Below are positions 62,048 through 64,000 of a stretch of 64,000 nt of DNA, one piece after another (within the stretch, counting starts at the first letter, position 1; the number at the start of each line of letters is the position of its first letter). The stretch comes from Heliocidaris tuberculata (taxonomy: Eukaryota > Echinodermata > Echinoidea > Camarodonta > Echinometridae): contig CM046841.1 in assembly GCA_025618425.1 (NCBI GenBank), positions 10,922,654-10,986,653 of the forward strand. The letters run 5' to 3'. The notes below the pieces were generated by a model. That model saw only the letters and a list, made by a program, of their open reading frames with translations, was not told the origin of the DNA and searched no databases. Position numbers and translations under genes: made by a program.

Positions 62048-62262
62048 ATGATGATGAAAAAAATAACAATAATAATAGTAATAATAATTCATAATGATAA
62101 GTATAAAATGATAATAACAATAATATTAGTAATAATGATAATAATAATAGTATGATAATAATAATAATAACAACAACAATAATAATAATAATAATACTAC
62201 TACTACTAATAATAATAATAATACTACTACTACTAATAATACTAATAATAATAATAATAATG

Positions 62263-62301
<39 letters not shown>

Positions 62302-62320
62302 TTGATAATAATAACAATAC
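61985..62320. repeat. Second copy of the AAT/GAT tract
   Basis: Differs from 7741-8067 by several unit gains and losses, for example a longer first AAT run and fewer ACC/AAT units in the middle. Confidence 0.95.
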
Positions 62321-63547
62321 TCATAATCAAATGTTAATAATGACATGCCAAATTAAAGAGTACAAATTATAAGCATGTCTCTATTCTGCGAAACAACAAG
62401 TAGAAGAAAAAATAAATAAATAGAAACAGGGCATGTTCTTTTTCCCCTAGCCACCAAAAACATACATTTAAAGAACATTTATTTTAGATAAGAAGGCAGA
62501 TCTTAAAGTCTTTTAAAGTTATGATCACTATAAGAATTAGATGTTAAAGTTATATCTAAAAAAATCTCGACACACATATTCTTGTTGCAATATCTATAAA
62601 CCTGAGAATGGTGATGAGGTTATACACTTTGCGAGAGAGTTGTTTGACGTGGCATGTTGGTTAAATGGATGTTTTTGTCTCCCCTGTCACGTCGTGAAGT
62701 ATAATTCATTGCAAACTTGTGAAATGATACGTCTTCTAATGTGGAGACCCGATGTCTGCTGACATGCAAAGAGGATGATCATTATACAGAAATCGCTCTG
62801 TTGCATTACATCACTTAATAGCACACGACCCATCCATTATCATCGGTTCAGTCCACTGCTATTTCTTAGTGAAGCTCCGATGACTTTCTTTATATCTTTT
62901 TGAGAAAAAAATATTTGTAGAATGAAAAACGACGCAACCACATAGGTCGTGCTTGTGGTTTTAAACTTAAGCCTCTCTCATAACTTAAATCAAATTTATC
63001 AAAGATATTGTTCTTGATTAAAAAACAGGAAGGGGAAATTTGTTATATACTATATCGATTACTTTAACGCCCTTAACGCTTATATTCTCAATTATGACCG
63101 AAATAAGAATAGCACTTCCTTCTTTCGATTACAAAAAAAAAAAAAAACCCATGACTACTAAATTACCCCATTCCCATAGCCTTTATAGAGGGAAAATCCG
63201 GCCGGGTAGGCAATGAGTTAATCTTTTTTTTTAGTCTAATGCCTGATTAAAGAATTGAATGTCATTCAAGAATTGAATGTCTTTCAGTATGTTATTCTTT
63301 TTATTTTTTTTATTGTTTAACCATATGTCAGCGAGCAAATGATTACATAAGCACTGTCCCTTTGTTGATCGAAACAAAATATGGAAGGGAATTTCATGAA
63401 TTAATGAGAAATCTATTATAAGTACATTAAAAATTATTGTGATAGGCTTACATCATTTATCTTAATTGCTCCGGGGTTTTTTTTTTTCTTTATTTCTTTC
63501 TTTCTTTCATATCTATCCCTTTCGGGGTCATCGACTTTCACCAAGTC

Positions 63548-63563
63548 TTTCTCCCCCACCTCC

Positions 63564-63610
<47 letters not shown>

Positions 63611-63765
63611 TATCTCTAACTCTCTCTCTCTCTGGCTATATACCTCTCTCTCTCTCTCTCTTTCACACACACAGGCCCCCTCTCTTTCAAGCACAAATAT
63701 ACACCCACACACATTCTCTCTCTCTCTCTCGTTCCCTCTTTTTCTTTCGGTCTCTTTTTCGCTTT
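63548..63765. repeat. Second copy of the CT-rich tract
   Basis: Longer CT runs than 9300-9515 and a changed TATC/TCTC order. Low-complexity frames on both strands are artefacts. Confidence 0.9.
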
Positions 63766-64000
63766 CCTTCAACCCCCCATGAGCTCACTAGAATCTTTTT
63801 TCCACGAACTCACAATTTGGGCATCGATACGTTTCACTTTGTGATGCTGACTGTCCCGTTGTGACACTGCAAAATAAATCAGTATCGAAATATCACTCTT
63901 CGTCCGTCATGCTTTGGTTGTGCTCAGCTTAAACCACTCGGAAATCCCCTGGGCGCCATCACACTACCACATGAATATGATTTGATGGGTAACATTGACT

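Larger units (their letters stand above)
54244..64000. repeat. Distal copy of the 9.75-kb duplication
   Basis: Direct repeat of 1-9746. It may begin further left: 53644-54243 could match sequence upstream of window base 1, which cannot be seen. It begins within 600 bp of a 500-N gap. All elements of the first copy are present here, including the foldback element, hAT MITE, minisatellites, AAT/GAT tract and candidate minus-strand exon. Confidence 0.97.

Overview
This window looks like a stretch of animal (eukaryotic) nuclear DNA. It is AT-rich and full of microsatellites and short transposon remnants, and the only recognisable host gene is split into small exons. The mix of MITEs, non-LTR retrotransposon fragments, tRNA-derived SINEs and an EGF/YWTD-propeller gene suggests a marine invertebrate, possibly an echinoderm. 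That assignment is an inference; nothing here proves the species.

Layout. Bases 1-9746 are repeated almost exactly at 54244-64000. The two copies differ only by scattered substitutions, small indels and microsatellite lengths. The second copy begins 600 bp after a run of exactly 500 N (53144-53643), so it is either a true segmental or tandem duplication with a unit of about 54.2 kb, or an unmerged haplotype. Each copy holds a foldback transposon with a hAT-type MITE inside it, several minisatellites, a large AAT/GAT repeat, and a short minus-strand open frame that could be a terminal exon.

Bases 9.7-43.4 kb are mostly mobile-element debris. They hold a non-LTR retrotransposon whose 3' UTR carries a Harbinger-like MITE (10.1-12.4 kb), a MITE-derived tandem array (13.0-14.5 kb), several TTAA-flanked foldback elements, three SINE-like units, a hAT MITE with a perfect 8-bp target duplication, a 7SL-RNA-like fragment, a Tc1 fragment, and a mariner transposase interrupted by two other elements (40.5-41.3 kb). 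A possible terminal exon on the minus strand lies at 23909-24067.

Bases 43.8-52.7 kb hold six plus-strand exons of an LDL-receptor-related type gene: the end of one beta-propeller, a short Cys-containing linker, an EGF module, then the start of a second propeller. Intron phases are compatible across all the joins (1-1-1-1-2). The last exon has an apparent one-base frameshift. The 5' part is not visible, and the 3' part is lost before or at the sequence gap.

I found no CRISPR array, operon, rRNA or standalone tRNA gene, and no convincing new defence or metabolic system. The most useful leads are the duplication beside the gap, the exons that lack their own start codons, the nested transposons and the MITE-derived satellite.
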